Below, piece after piece: positions 54,090-62,180 of a DNA stretch of 64,000 nucleotides. The stretch is from assembly GCF_003287355.1 (NCBI RefSeq), contig NZ_QMIM01000015.1, forward strand, positions 61,364-125,363, read 5' to 3'. The stretch comes from Halorubrum sp. 48-1-W (GTDB lineage Archaea; Halobacteriota; Halobacteria; Halobacteriales; Haloferacaceae). The translations under genes were made by a program, and so were the position numbers. A model generated the notes under the pieces. It made no database searches. It was not told where the DNA came from and saw only the letters and a list, made by a program, of their open reading frames with translations. Position 1 is the first letter of the stretch; each line of letters begins with the position of its first letter.

Positions 54090-54991
54090 CGTCGCACCTC
54101 CGTCGACAAGCGGTCAGCACACATCTCTCGATAGTCACAGTCCGGGCACGCCTCCTCAGTAATAAGGTCGAACGGCTCCGGCTCGTAGGCCTCACCTGTG
54201 ATGCCGTCGTGCGCGGCACGGATGAGCTCCCAGATCGTGTCGTGGTGCTCCGCGTAGATCTCCGTGGTTTCTCGTGGATATCCACGAGCAGACACCTCGT
54301 ACCCGGTTGGAGTGCTCTCGAACGACGTGCTGTTGAGCAAGCCGTAGAAACTGAACCGAACCGTCATCCCGTCCTCGTAGAACGGTTCGTTCTTCACACC
54401 CTCGATGTACGTCGCCGTCTGGAACGCGTTCCGCACACGCTTTGGCTCGTGCGCCTCTCCGTCGCGGTGCTCGCCGAGATACTCGGCTGTCCCGGACGAA
54501 AGGACACCGCTCGTGTTCCGCTTGTAATCGAATACGTGGAGCCCCTCGTCCGTCCGAACGACGTTGTCAGCTTTCCCGTGGAGGCCGCGGCCATCGCGTT
54601 CGCATTCCACCCAGCACTCCGTGGCGACCGAGTGACGCGCGTGCTCGATCCCGTCACCACCATCCGGGTCAAAGAACGCCTCGACGGCAGCCCGGTTCTC
54701 ACGGCGCTGGTACTCCTGATGCGCGTCGGATTCGTAGTCGTCGGAGTTGCTGTGTTCCGCCCACTTCGCCGCAAAAACATCCATCGCGCGGTCGTGAATC
54801 GTCTCTGCATCAGCATCACGGTCAGTCGCATCACACACGTCCTCGATAGTCTCGTGGTAGATCGTCCCTTGGTTGAGATACAGCTCCGTACGATCCGGTG
54901 TGTTCACATCCTGTACGTACCGGTAATCGTACAACCGCGGACACGTCGCGTAGTTCGCCAACCGCGACGGGGAGAGCGATTCCGAGCTCAT
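54086..54991 (-). CDS. Cas4/AddB-type Fe-S PD-(D/E)XK nuclease
   Basis: A 301-residue nuclease. Catalytic residues are H46 (GTIYHETIE), D142 (HGKADNVV), D155 and K157 (FDYKRN). The Fe-S ligands are C17 (YATCPRL) and C282, C285, C291 (ACPDCDYREMC). This is the complete Cas4/AddB-nuclease pattern, and the size fits Cas4-like nucleases that act as 5'-3' exonucleases. No cas1/cas2 or CRISPR is present. It sits between the AddB-like and AddA-like genes with 4-bp overlaps on both sides, so it probably is the split-off nuclease of AddB. Confidence 0.93.
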   Translation of the reverse strand: MSSESLSPSRLANYATCPRLYDYRYVQDVNTPDRTELYLNQGTIYHETIEDVCDATDRDADAETIHDRAMDVFAAKWAEHSNSDDYESDAHQEYQRRENRAAVEAFFDPDGGDGIEHARHSVATECWVECERDGRGLHGKADNVVRTDEGLHVFDYKRNTSGVLSSGTAEYLGEHRDGEAHEPKRVRNAFQTATYIEGVKNEPFYEDGMTVRFSFYGLLNSTSFESTPTGYEVSARGYPRETTEIYAEHHDTIWELIRAAHDGITGEAYEPEPFDLITEEACPDCDYREMCADRLSTEVRR

Positions 54992-57045
54992 CGCCGCACC
55001 TCCCCGGTAGCGAACTCGACACGCGCACGCAACGCCTTGCGGAGCTCCTCTCCACGCGCCCCGCTCTTATCGAGCACGTCCTGAATCTCCCCGAGTTCCG
55101 CTTCGACCTCATCGAGCGACACCGTCACGTCCTGACTGTTCGCGCGCCGCACCTCCGCAAGCGCGTCGTCGACCCGCGACAGCAGGTACTGCTCCGCCGC
55201 TTGCTCGCTCGTAACCTGTGGCTCATCGGCCTCGGTCACCCACGGAAGATCCGCATACGCCGCTGTGAGAAACCGCGACGCCTGCGCGCGCTCTTCGAGC
55301 GCCGTGTCTTCGTACTCGTAGAGACAACAGTAGAGCCGCTCCGCCGCCGCACCCGCACCGACAGCCAACCGTCGCCGCGCGTGCTCCGCGTGGTACTGCG
55401 CGAACGGTCGTCCTGACGCCGTCGACGTCGTCGGGAACGTCGCATCCACATCTGCTCCATCCAGTTCCGTAACACCAGGGTAGTCCAGCATCGACGCGAC
55501 TCGCTCGCTCGGGAACAACCGTGTCAGGAACGGGTCGCCCGGGTACTCGCTGTCGACGAGATTCACGAGGAACACCGCGCGGAACGACTCGTTCTTAATC
55601 GCTTGCAAGTGATCGACGCGGACCCCTCCGTCGAGGTCCGTCGCACTCGTCTGATTCTGCTGTGGTGCGTACTCGTGAGCGCGTTCGAGCATCTGCTTGA
55701 ACGACTCCCACGTCGCATCCACGAACTCGGTCTCTTCGAGGAACTCGGCCATCCGGAACGCCCGTCGGACGTTCCCGAACTGCGCCCGTGCATCCAACGG
55801 GGCCGCCCGTTCCGCGATCCGCTCTTTCAACCCAGCGTCCGTCGCCCACCAGTGAATCGCGTCTCCGAGGCCGTCCGTCTCGCTGACTCGGTCCAAGCGG
55901 TCCGTATCGAGTTCCGGACCGTGGTCGGGTCCATCATCTTCATCGTCAGCGAGATACCGAACAGCCGAGAGGAGTTCCCGAATCGCAGGATCGTCACCGA
56001 ACCCGGTGACGGTTGTCGATTCCGTCGGAATCCCGGTGCCTTCGAACGCTTCGATAGCGTCCGTCACAGCACTCCCGCTTTGCTTCGTGGCGACAGCAAT
56101 GTCGTCGTACCTCCAGTTCGGCTGCGCGACGAGGTCTTCGATCTCGTTCGCAATCTCAGCGAGCTGTTCGTCACCGGAGTCTGTAGCAAGGACGGACACC
56201 GACCCAGCTCCCGGATCTTCCGGGACCGTTTCGTCGGCGAAATAGGCTGCCGTCGCGGCTGGTCGCGTCGACGGCGTCCCCGATGCCCCACGTCGAGACT
56301 CGCTGAACGAGACGTAGTCCGTAACAGGTCCGGTCTCGACCCAGGTGCGGCGCACACTCGCATTCTCCTCGGCAACACAGACGAGCTCGCAGTCTCCCGC
56401 GAGCGCGTCGAGATACGCGCGATCAAGCGGGAAGAACTCCTCGAACTCGACTGCGAGCACCGCGTCGAAATCAACGACATCGTCGCGGGCATCCCCAGTG
56501 AGGACATCGAGCGCTTCCGAGATGAGTTGCCCGCGCTCCATGTGCCCGTGCTCGGCGAGCCACTCGTGGAACGCGTCAAGCGCAGCCGTGATGTCACGGA
56601 GTTCCGGAGTATCGTCAGGCGTGACCATCTGCCAGGAGATCGTGCCCATCACGGCATCCACGTCCTCAATGAACGACGGTTGCGCAGACGCCCGTTGGAG
56701 GTACTCCGTGTCCCACTCGTAGTCTTCGAGGAACCGGTACAGGAGTTCCCGCCGTAGGGCGTCGGAGAGAATGACGCGGTCATCGGTCTGGTTGAGGACA
56801 TCGGTCGCGTGCACCACCGACGATGTCACGTATGGGGTCGCCGCACCCGGCAGTTCCTCACCTAACGCTTCACGGAACGTATCTGCGCTCGTCGGCGCAC
56901 CGGTGATGACGAGCACATCCTCAGAATCGTGCTCGTCGAGAAGCATTCGGTATTCGTTTCGCGCTGTCCGTTCGACGTTTTCGCCCCCGAACGGTACCCT
57001 GACTAATGTCCCGTTGAACTGCCGGTGAGATGAGTGATCAGACAT
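54988..57045 (-). CDS. AddB-like helicase homologue without Walker A
   Basis: A 685-residue protein. Its C-terminal half has SF1-like features of AddB/RecC: VRVDHLQAIKNESFRAVFLV near 465-495, followed by NLVDSEYPGDPFLTR, and RRRLAVGAGAAAERLYCCLYE. The N terminus lacks a P loop (RVPFGGENVERTARNEYR stands where GxxxxGKT would be), so it probably does not hydrolyse ATP. The nuclease domain that AddB usually carries is in the next gene. It would act as the scaffold or recognition arm (RecC/AddB role). It starts 5 bp after the stop of the PLD-ATPase gene. Confidence 0.78.
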   Translation of the reverse strand: MSDHSSHRQFNGTLVRVPFGGENVERTARNEYRMLLDEHDSEDVLVITGAPTSADTFREALGEELPGAATPYVTSSVVHATDVLNQTDDRVILSDALRRELLYRFLEDYEWDTEYLQRASAQPSFIEDVDAVMGTISWQMVTPDDTPELRDITAALDAFHEWLAEHGHMERGQLISEALDVLTGDARDDVVDFDAVLAVEFEEFFPLDRAYLDALAGDCELVCVAEENASVRRTWVETGPVTDYVSFSESRRGASGTPSTRPAATAAYFADETVPEDPGAGSVSVLATDSGDEQLAEIANEIEDLVAQPNWRYDDIAVATKQSGSAVTDAIEAFEGTGIPTESTTVTGFGDDPAIRELLSAVRYLADDEDDGPDHGPELDTDRLDRVSETDGLGDAIHWWATDAGLKERIAERAAPLDARAQFGNVRRAFRMAEFLEETEFVDATWESFKQMLERAHEYAPQQNQTSATDLDGGVRVDHLQAIKNESFRAVFLVNLVDSEYPGDPFLTRLFPSERVASMLDYPGVTELDGADVDATFPTTSTASGRPFAQYHAEHARRRLAVGAGAAAERLYCCLYEYEDTALEERAQASRFLTAAYADLPWVTEADEPQVTSEQAAEQYLLSRVDDALAEVRRANSQDVTVSLDEVEAELGEIQDVLDKSGARGEELRKALRARVEFATGEVRR

Positions 57046-57050
57046 ATCTA

Positions 57051-59171
57051 TTACCCTCGGACGAGCCGCGTGACCCGAGACAGCACACCGGTGTTGTCAG
57101 CGGCTGTCTCGGTATCGCGTCGTGCATCTTCAATCACACTGGGCTCATCAATCCAATTCTGGAACCTGTTCGCGCTTTCAAACTGAACCGCCGGCCCGTA
57201 AATACCCGCCCGGATATGGGCTGGCGTGGCCTTCTGGAACTCCCAGCATTGCTGCTGGTCCAGATGTGCCGAGAAATCAGCGACAATCCGCCCGTCATCC
57301 TTGAAGTCGAGTTCACACAGCCCGTCGGACAGCGCACTGATCCACTTCCGACGCCCCGGATCGTGCTTCTGCTCGGCGGGTGTCTCTAGCGGCACGTACT
57401 CCGGCGGTTCCTTCTCGGCATACGCGTACAGCTCCGCGAACACGTCCCGAGCATCCGCGAGCCGATCCGACTGGTCCGGAAGCGAGATATCCCGCTGCAA
57501 GAACAGGTGAGCGAACCACGGGAACAGGTTACAACTGTCTGCCTGCCCCGCGATTTGCGCGGCGGCTTCGCGTTCGTCCTTCTTCAGTTCGGAGAAGTTA
57601 ACGTTGAAATCCAGTGTCTTCATCCGAGTGCGGAGTTCGGATTTCGGCTTCGTGGAATCGTTCGAGGAAAAAATGAACGTCGGCATCTGGATAGACCCAT
57701 CCCACTTCCCCTCCCAGTACGACTTGATGATGTCCCGGTCGATTTTCGACTTTGCCACGTCGTCAACGATGTACGGGAAAACGGTGTCCGACGCACGAGC
57801 TCGCTCGATGTTGTTTTTGACGAAGTCGTCCCCGGTCGTGACTTCCTGCACGTACCCGTTCGAGATGAGACGCGTCCCGAACCGCAGGAACATGCCTTTC
57901 CCGCTGTCATTGTCACCGTGGAGGAACAGGAACGGTAGATCCTTGTCCAGCTCTGCGGACTCGTATTCCGCGTAGTGATGGGCACAGTAGTTAGCGAACG
58001 GAGCCCAGCAGAAGTAGATAATTCCCTCGTAGAAATGTGCCCGCGTCTCCTTTGGCGTTCGCGTTTCACCGAACTCGCCGACAGTCTCGATGTACTGCTC
58101 GATCAGGTCGAGTGCGTCAGCGACTTCCTGCGGATCGTCCAGCAGTGATGCTGTTAGTTCAAGGACGGAGTCGTCAACCCGCAACCCGACCGTCTTCTCC
58201 TCCCTGTCGACGTTGAGGTCTGGATACCCTGTGAAGGTCTCTTTGTACCGCGCGATGCCGGCGGGTGTCGCTACGATTTCGCCGTCATTGATCCGGATGT
58301 TATTGGCAGACAGCGTGTCGTCCAGATTCGAGATTGCGTCTTCGAGGCCCTGTGGGGAGAGGCGGACACGCTTGTCCGGACTGATTTCGGTTGGATCGGT
58401 GTCTGTATCTTCAGCGGCGAACACCGCTTTCTCTGCTTCTTCGGCGTCGGTGACGACGTTGTACGTATTGACCTGGTCGTCGTCAACTGCTTCGTCGAGC
58501 CGGGCGTTCAGCTCGGCGACCGGGTCGTCACTGAACTCGTCGCCACCCAGCCAGATATCGTAGATCTTCGCCTCTTCCTCTGCCGTTTCGGCGTCCTCAA
58601 TCTCCTCGGTAAGATCCTCCATGAACGGCGTCGCGTAGTCCTTGTGGAACGCGTACAGCCGTTCGAACCACTCGTCGACAGGCGTGTCCCCATCGGTACG
58701 CCAGGCGATGTTGACGTTGGTTTGCTTGCTCCCCTGCCAGGCCTGCTTGGAGAGGTTTGCCGACCCACAGATGAGTGTACGAGACCCGTCCTGGTTCTCG
58801 ACGATGTAGAGTTTCGTGTGAAGCAAGACGCGCGCGGAATCGACAGTGTGGATGAGCAGATCACCGTCTTGGCGCAGCGATTCCAGTTGCGCGGCGATTT
58901 TCTTTGCGTTGCTCGTGTTCTTCAGCGAGCGCCGGTAGTCGTCGTGCTGGTTGTCCCCGACGATGACCTCCAGTGAGTCCACTGCGAGATCCTGATTCTG
59001 AAACATCTTGTAGATGAACGCCGGGGACTGACTGTACGTGACGCAGTAGACGTGCTGGGCGTCACCGAAGTAGTTCAGGAAACTATCCCATGATTTGTCG
59101 GCAGCCATCTCCAGATCGGCGGTGCTGCCGTCATCGAACTCGACCGTTGCTTCGAACTCAGTCTTAGTCAT
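57051..59171 (-). CDS. PLD-family HKD nuclease fused to a P-loop ATPase/helicase-like domain
   Basis: A 706-residue two-part protein. The N-terminal part has one HKD motif: H118-x-K120 (LLHTKLYIVE) and GSANLS (136-141), so active PLD nuclease would need a dimer. After an acidic linker (about 185-260) comes a P-loop domain: Walker A HGDNDSGKGMF (K425), Walker B VFPYIVDDV (about 464-472), sensor FIFSSND (about 499-505) and a possible Arg finger in ELRTRMK. This resembles SF3/D5-type or primase-helicase ATPases. I do not know this fusion as a named family. It lies second in the Argonaute operon, 63 bp after the Argonaute stop. Confidence 0.85.
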   Translation of the reverse strand: MTKTEFEATVEFDDGSTADLEMAADKSWDSFLNYFGDAQHVYCVTYSQSPAFIYKMFQNQDLAVDSLEVIVGDNQHDDYRRSLKNTSNAKKIAAQLESLRQDGDLLIHTVDSARVLLHTKLYIVENQDGSRTLICGSANLSKQAWQGSKQTNVNIAWRTDGDTPVDEWFERLYAFHKDYATPFMEDLTEEIEDAETAEEEAKIYDIWLGGDEFSDDPVAELNARLDEAVDDDQVNTYNVVTDAEEAEKAVFAAEDTDTDPTEISPDKRVRLSPQGLEDAISNLDDTLSANNIRINDGEIVATPAGIARYKETFTGYPDLNVDREEKTVGLRVDDSVLELTASLLDDPQEVADALDLIEQYIETVGEFGETRTPKETRAHFYEGIIYFCWAPFANYCAHHYAEYESAELDKDLPFLFLHGDNDSGKGMFLRFGTRLISNGYVQEVTTGDDFVKNNIERARASDTVFPYIVDDVAKSKIDRDIIKSYWEGKWDGSIQMPTFIFSSNDSTKPKSELRTRMKTLDFNVNFSELKKDEREAAAQIAGQADSCNLFPWFAHLFLQRDISLPDQSDRLADARDVFAELYAYAEKEPPEYVPLETPAEQKHDPGRRKWISALSDGLCELDFKDDGRIVADFSAHLDQQQCWEFQKATPAHIRAGIYGPAVQFESANRFQNWIDEPSVIEDARRDTETAADNTGVLSRVTRLVRG

Positions 59172-59234
59172 GCGAGGGTCACCGGTGTGTTGACGGGTAC
59201 GTGAGTGGTTGCGTGGGGCTGTGCTGGCGCATGG

Positions 59235-61922
59235 TCAGATGTACGGGACGCCGCGGATGACGCTGCCTTTGGTGAGGTAGCCCTTCATGGCGAAATCGGC
59301 GCACTTGTCGGCGTAGTACGTGGTGATGGGGAGCCGGGTGGACCGGCTCAGCGACCCGACGTGTGCTTCCGACAGCCAGTAGGTTTGCTCCGCGAGCGTG
59401 TCGAGATCCGTTGACCCGTGGCGTTTCACGATCTGCAGCGGTCGCGGCGTGCCAGGGCTGCCCTCCTTCCCGCCGGTCGTGGTCAGGTAGGAGTGCTCGC
59501 CGTTGTGGACGTGGAAGGCGACGCCTTTGTCCGCGATATCGAATCGTGATTTCGATTCGTCGTACGCGGCGATGCGGGGGTTCCCGGATTTCCGGATCTC
59601 GACGAGGTCGAACCGCTGGATGAGATCCCGGGCTTTGTCGAGACGGTTGATGAGGTTCTCGACGTCAAGGTAGAACTTCCCGTCACGATGAATCACGATG
59701 TGCCGCGGTGGCCGGCCTTCCTCTTCGGCGAAGATTTCGAGGACATGTTTGATGACGTTCGCCACGTCGTCCTCGTCGAACGTCTCACCAGCCTGCTTCG
59801 TGACGGCTTCGGACGCGAGGATGGTTCCGTCGGCCATGATGACGTTCGCAGCCGCACCGAGGTGTTGCTTGGTCGCGTGGTCGTAGGTCACGTCGAGCCC
59901 GACGAACGCGTCAACGCCCCCGGGAACGTCGTCGATCCGCCACGGCACCCCGCCCGCTTTCCCGATAAGGGACGAGCAGATATTCCCGCCGTAGTTGTCG
60001 TTACCGAGGTTGTCGACGGCGATCATCTGACTCGGCACGCCGAGTTGTCCGAGCCGACGCTTAAACTCGGGATACGGATCGTCGTAGTCCGCTTCTGCAG
60101 CCTCGTCTTCGTCCGGCACGACGATCAGTGCCGCATCGTAGTCACTCGCTTTCTGCGCGGGCTGGGAGTAGTGGAACTCCGAGCCGAGTTCGTAGGTGTC
60201 GCGGTCGAACGCTGTCGGGCTCGCATCGTAGTCTGCGAGCTTGTTGAGCAGCGATAGCACGTATGGCCGTGCGTCATCCTCGTCGTCTTCGGGATACAGC
60301 GCGATGATGTCGAACGACTCTGGTGACTTGTACACGCCGTAGCCGTTCCGTTCCAGCCCGCCAGCCCCGTAGTACCCTGTCTGTCCGTCACCGAACCGCA
60401 GGTTCGGGATATTCCGCGTCTTGTGTTCTCGGTACCCGGCGTTCGTGGGTTGGGGGGTTGGGTCGAAGTTGAAGTACGGTGTCGGACCGAGCAGGTCGAC
60501 GAACGACGTGACGACGTTGAACCGTTCCTCGGGTTTCATCCGGCTCTCATTGTGGATGACGTCCAGGAACGCGTCATCGACGCGACCCAACTGCTCGAAC
60601 GTCGGGATAACCTTACAGTATTTCAAGAGCTGCGGGAAGATCGAATCCTCGCCGCTCCCGTACTGTAGATCAGCGATGATCGGATCGCCGGCTCGCATCG
60701 AGTCGATGACGTCCTGATCGACGTGTTTCTCGTGATACTCTGACATCGGGACGCCCGGCCCGTCCAGCACATCATCGTAGTCCATGTCGATGATCTCCTG
60801 AACCGTCGCCGTGCGCGCACTGTCGTACAGATCCGTATCGTGTTCAACGGTCACATCGGCGATGTCCTGTCCGCGTTGTACCCACTCGGCGGCGGAGAAC
60901 GTCGATTCCAGATGATACGCGACGTTCACACCGCAAATCACGGTCCCGTCAGCATCGACGCGAACCCGGCACTTGTACTTCCGATAGGCTTCGAACAACC
61001 CGCTGTTCGCGGTTCGCTGCGGGGTGGGCTCGATGATCGAATCAATCCCCGACACCTCGAAGCGACCGGCAACGGCTCGTTTCACGTCCTGCTTGACGAA
61101 CTCTTGGAGCGGCCCGTCATCCGTGTACGAACGCGCTTCCAGTGTTGTTTCGCCCTGATGTACTGGCTTGACCGTATACCCGTGAATTGAGATCGGATCG
61201 TTGAGTTTCTCGGTCGCGTAGATACGCCGCCGCGACGCATCAGCCGTCGTCACGGGGCTCCTGATGCGTGACTGGTAGTAGTTCGCCGCCTTCGCCGAGA
61301 ACCCCTCAATCCCGTTCGTGAAATCGTCAGGGTCGATCCCGCCACTCCCAGTTGCCTGGAGTTCGTACTCGTGGACTGTGAGCTTCGGTAATTTTCCGAG
61401 TTCGAACTGCAGCAGGTAGTTCCCGTCTGAGAGCGGCTGTTGATGCAGGAGCTCGCCGCCTCCATCAGCCGTCGGCCGCGAATTACCATCCACCTCGCTT
61501 CCGCGAACGAACTCTCCAGTATCGGACGCATCCGATGTTGCCGCGGCAGTCCCACTCGACTCTTTCCCCTCTGACTGCTTGACTGGTTCTTCCGCGGGGT
61601 CACTTTCGGCTAACTCGTCGTTCTCGGCAGCGGCTGGAGCGTCGTCTAACAGCGTGACAGTGAGGTCATACCCCGGGTTGAGTTGCATCTCCCCCTGGAA
61701 CTCGTTCCCGACGACGTTCTCTAGGAAATACCACTCCCCGATCTGCCAGTCGAACTCCGCGACATCGTTGTTGTGGAATACTGTCAGATCTACCGCTGCG
61801 CCGTCGACATCCTCCAATTGGATTTTCCGAGCGATGGCATCGTGCTCCCACTCGTCAATCCCCGTGACGCGCAGCGCGATGTCGATCTCTTTCCCATCCT
61901 CGATATCAGCCTTGACTGCCAT
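59235..61922 (-). CDS. Prokaryotic Argonaute, long, catalytically intact
   Basis: An 895-residue pAgo, like NgAgo of Natronobacterium (887 residues) in layout. Residues 1-95 form an OB-like domain (DIALRVTGI, FHNNDVAEFDWQIGEWYFLE), followed by an acidic Ser/Asp linker (about 95-155), N/PAZ region, MID (SQMIAVDNLG, then LIGKAGGVPW) and PIWI. The catalytic tetrad is D677 (FVGLDVT), E713 (QAGETFDE), D747 (VIHRDGK) and D872 (TTYYADK). It should cut a guide-complementary strand. First gene of the operon, with TATA at about -28 suggesting a leaderless transcript. Confidence 0.94.
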   Translation of the reverse strand: MAVKADIEDGKEIDIALRVTGIDEWEHDAIARKIQLEDVDGAAVDLTVFHNNDVAEFDWQIGEWYFLENVVGNEFQGEMQLNPGYDLTVTLLDDAPAAAENDELAESDPAEEPVKQSEGKESSGTAAATSDASDTGEFVRGSEVDGNSRPTADGGGELLHQQPLSDGNYLLQFELGKLPKLTVHEYELQATGSGGIDPDDFTNGIEGFSAKAANYYQSRIRSPVTTADASRRRIYATEKLNDPISIHGYTVKPVHQGETTLEARSYTDDGPLQEFVKQDVKRAVAGRFEVSGIDSIIEPTPQRTANSGLFEAYRKYKCRVRVDADGTVICGVNVAYHLESTFSAAEWVQRGQDIADVTVEHDTDLYDSARTATVQEIIDMDYDDVLDGPGVPMSEYHEKHVDQDVIDSMRAGDPIIADLQYGSGEDSIFPQLLKYCKVIPTFEQLGRVDDAFLDVIHNESRMKPEERFNVVTSFVDLLGPTPYFNFDPTPQPTNAGYREHKTRNIPNLRFGDGQTGYYGAGGLERNGYGVYKSPESFDIIALYPEDDEDDARPYVLSLLNKLADYDASPTAFDRDTYELGSEFHYSQPAQKASDYDAALIVVPDEDEAAEADYDDPYPEFKRRLGQLGVPSQMIAVDNLGNDNYGGNICSSLIGKAGGVPWRIDDVPGGVDAFVGLDVTYDHATKQHLGAAANVIMADGTILASEAVTKQAGETFDEDDVANVIKHVLEIFAEEEGRPPRHIVIHRDGKFYLDVENLINRLDKARDLIQRFDLVEIRKSGNPRIAAYDESKSRFDIADKGVAFHVHNGEHSYLTTTGGKEGSPGTPRPLQIVKRHGSTDLDTLAEQTYWLSEAHVGSLSRSTRLPITTYYADKCADFAMKGYLTKGSVIRGVPYI

Positions 61923-61945
61923 CTACGCCGACCAACGGACGCCCA

Positions 61946-61954
61946 GAATAAATA
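61946..61954 (-). promoter_or_regulatory. TATA box of the Argonaute operon
   Basis: ACCTATTTATTCTG on the minus strand, centred about 28 nt before the Argonaute ATG, fits a leaderless haloarchaeal promoter. The remaining 220 bp up to the divergent ATPase gene hold no gene. Confidence 0.55.
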
Positions 61955-62147
61955 GGTTTCCACTAGACGAATCTCAAACACGGTAACTCAATTTTAGAGG
62001 TAACACACTCCAAGAAAACACGCCTGGCGCGCCAATAAGGCACTTCTGAGATAGCATCGAACGACGCCGAGGGCTGGAAATCTGCCACACTGGGCTTGAT
62101 TGACAGCAGGATTACAGTAGAATCTGAATAGCGACATCGAGATGCGT

Positions 62148-62155
62148 GAATATTT
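62148..62155 (+). promoter_or_regulatory. TATA box of the divergent AAA ATPase gene
   Basis: GAATATTT, centred about 29 nt before ATG 62181. A second AT-rich patch (CCTATAATAATC, 62163-62174) is too close to the ATG to be the TATA box of a leaderless transcript. Confidence 0.45.
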
Positions 62156-62180
62156 GTACTAGCCTATAATAATCGATTGT

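Noticed and set aside
54086..54991. Cas4-like nuclease as sign of a CRISPR-Cas locus
   Set aside because: No repeat-spacer array, cas1, cas2 or effector is in the window, and its overlapping neighbours are AddA- and AddB-like, so it belongs to the helicase-nuclease.
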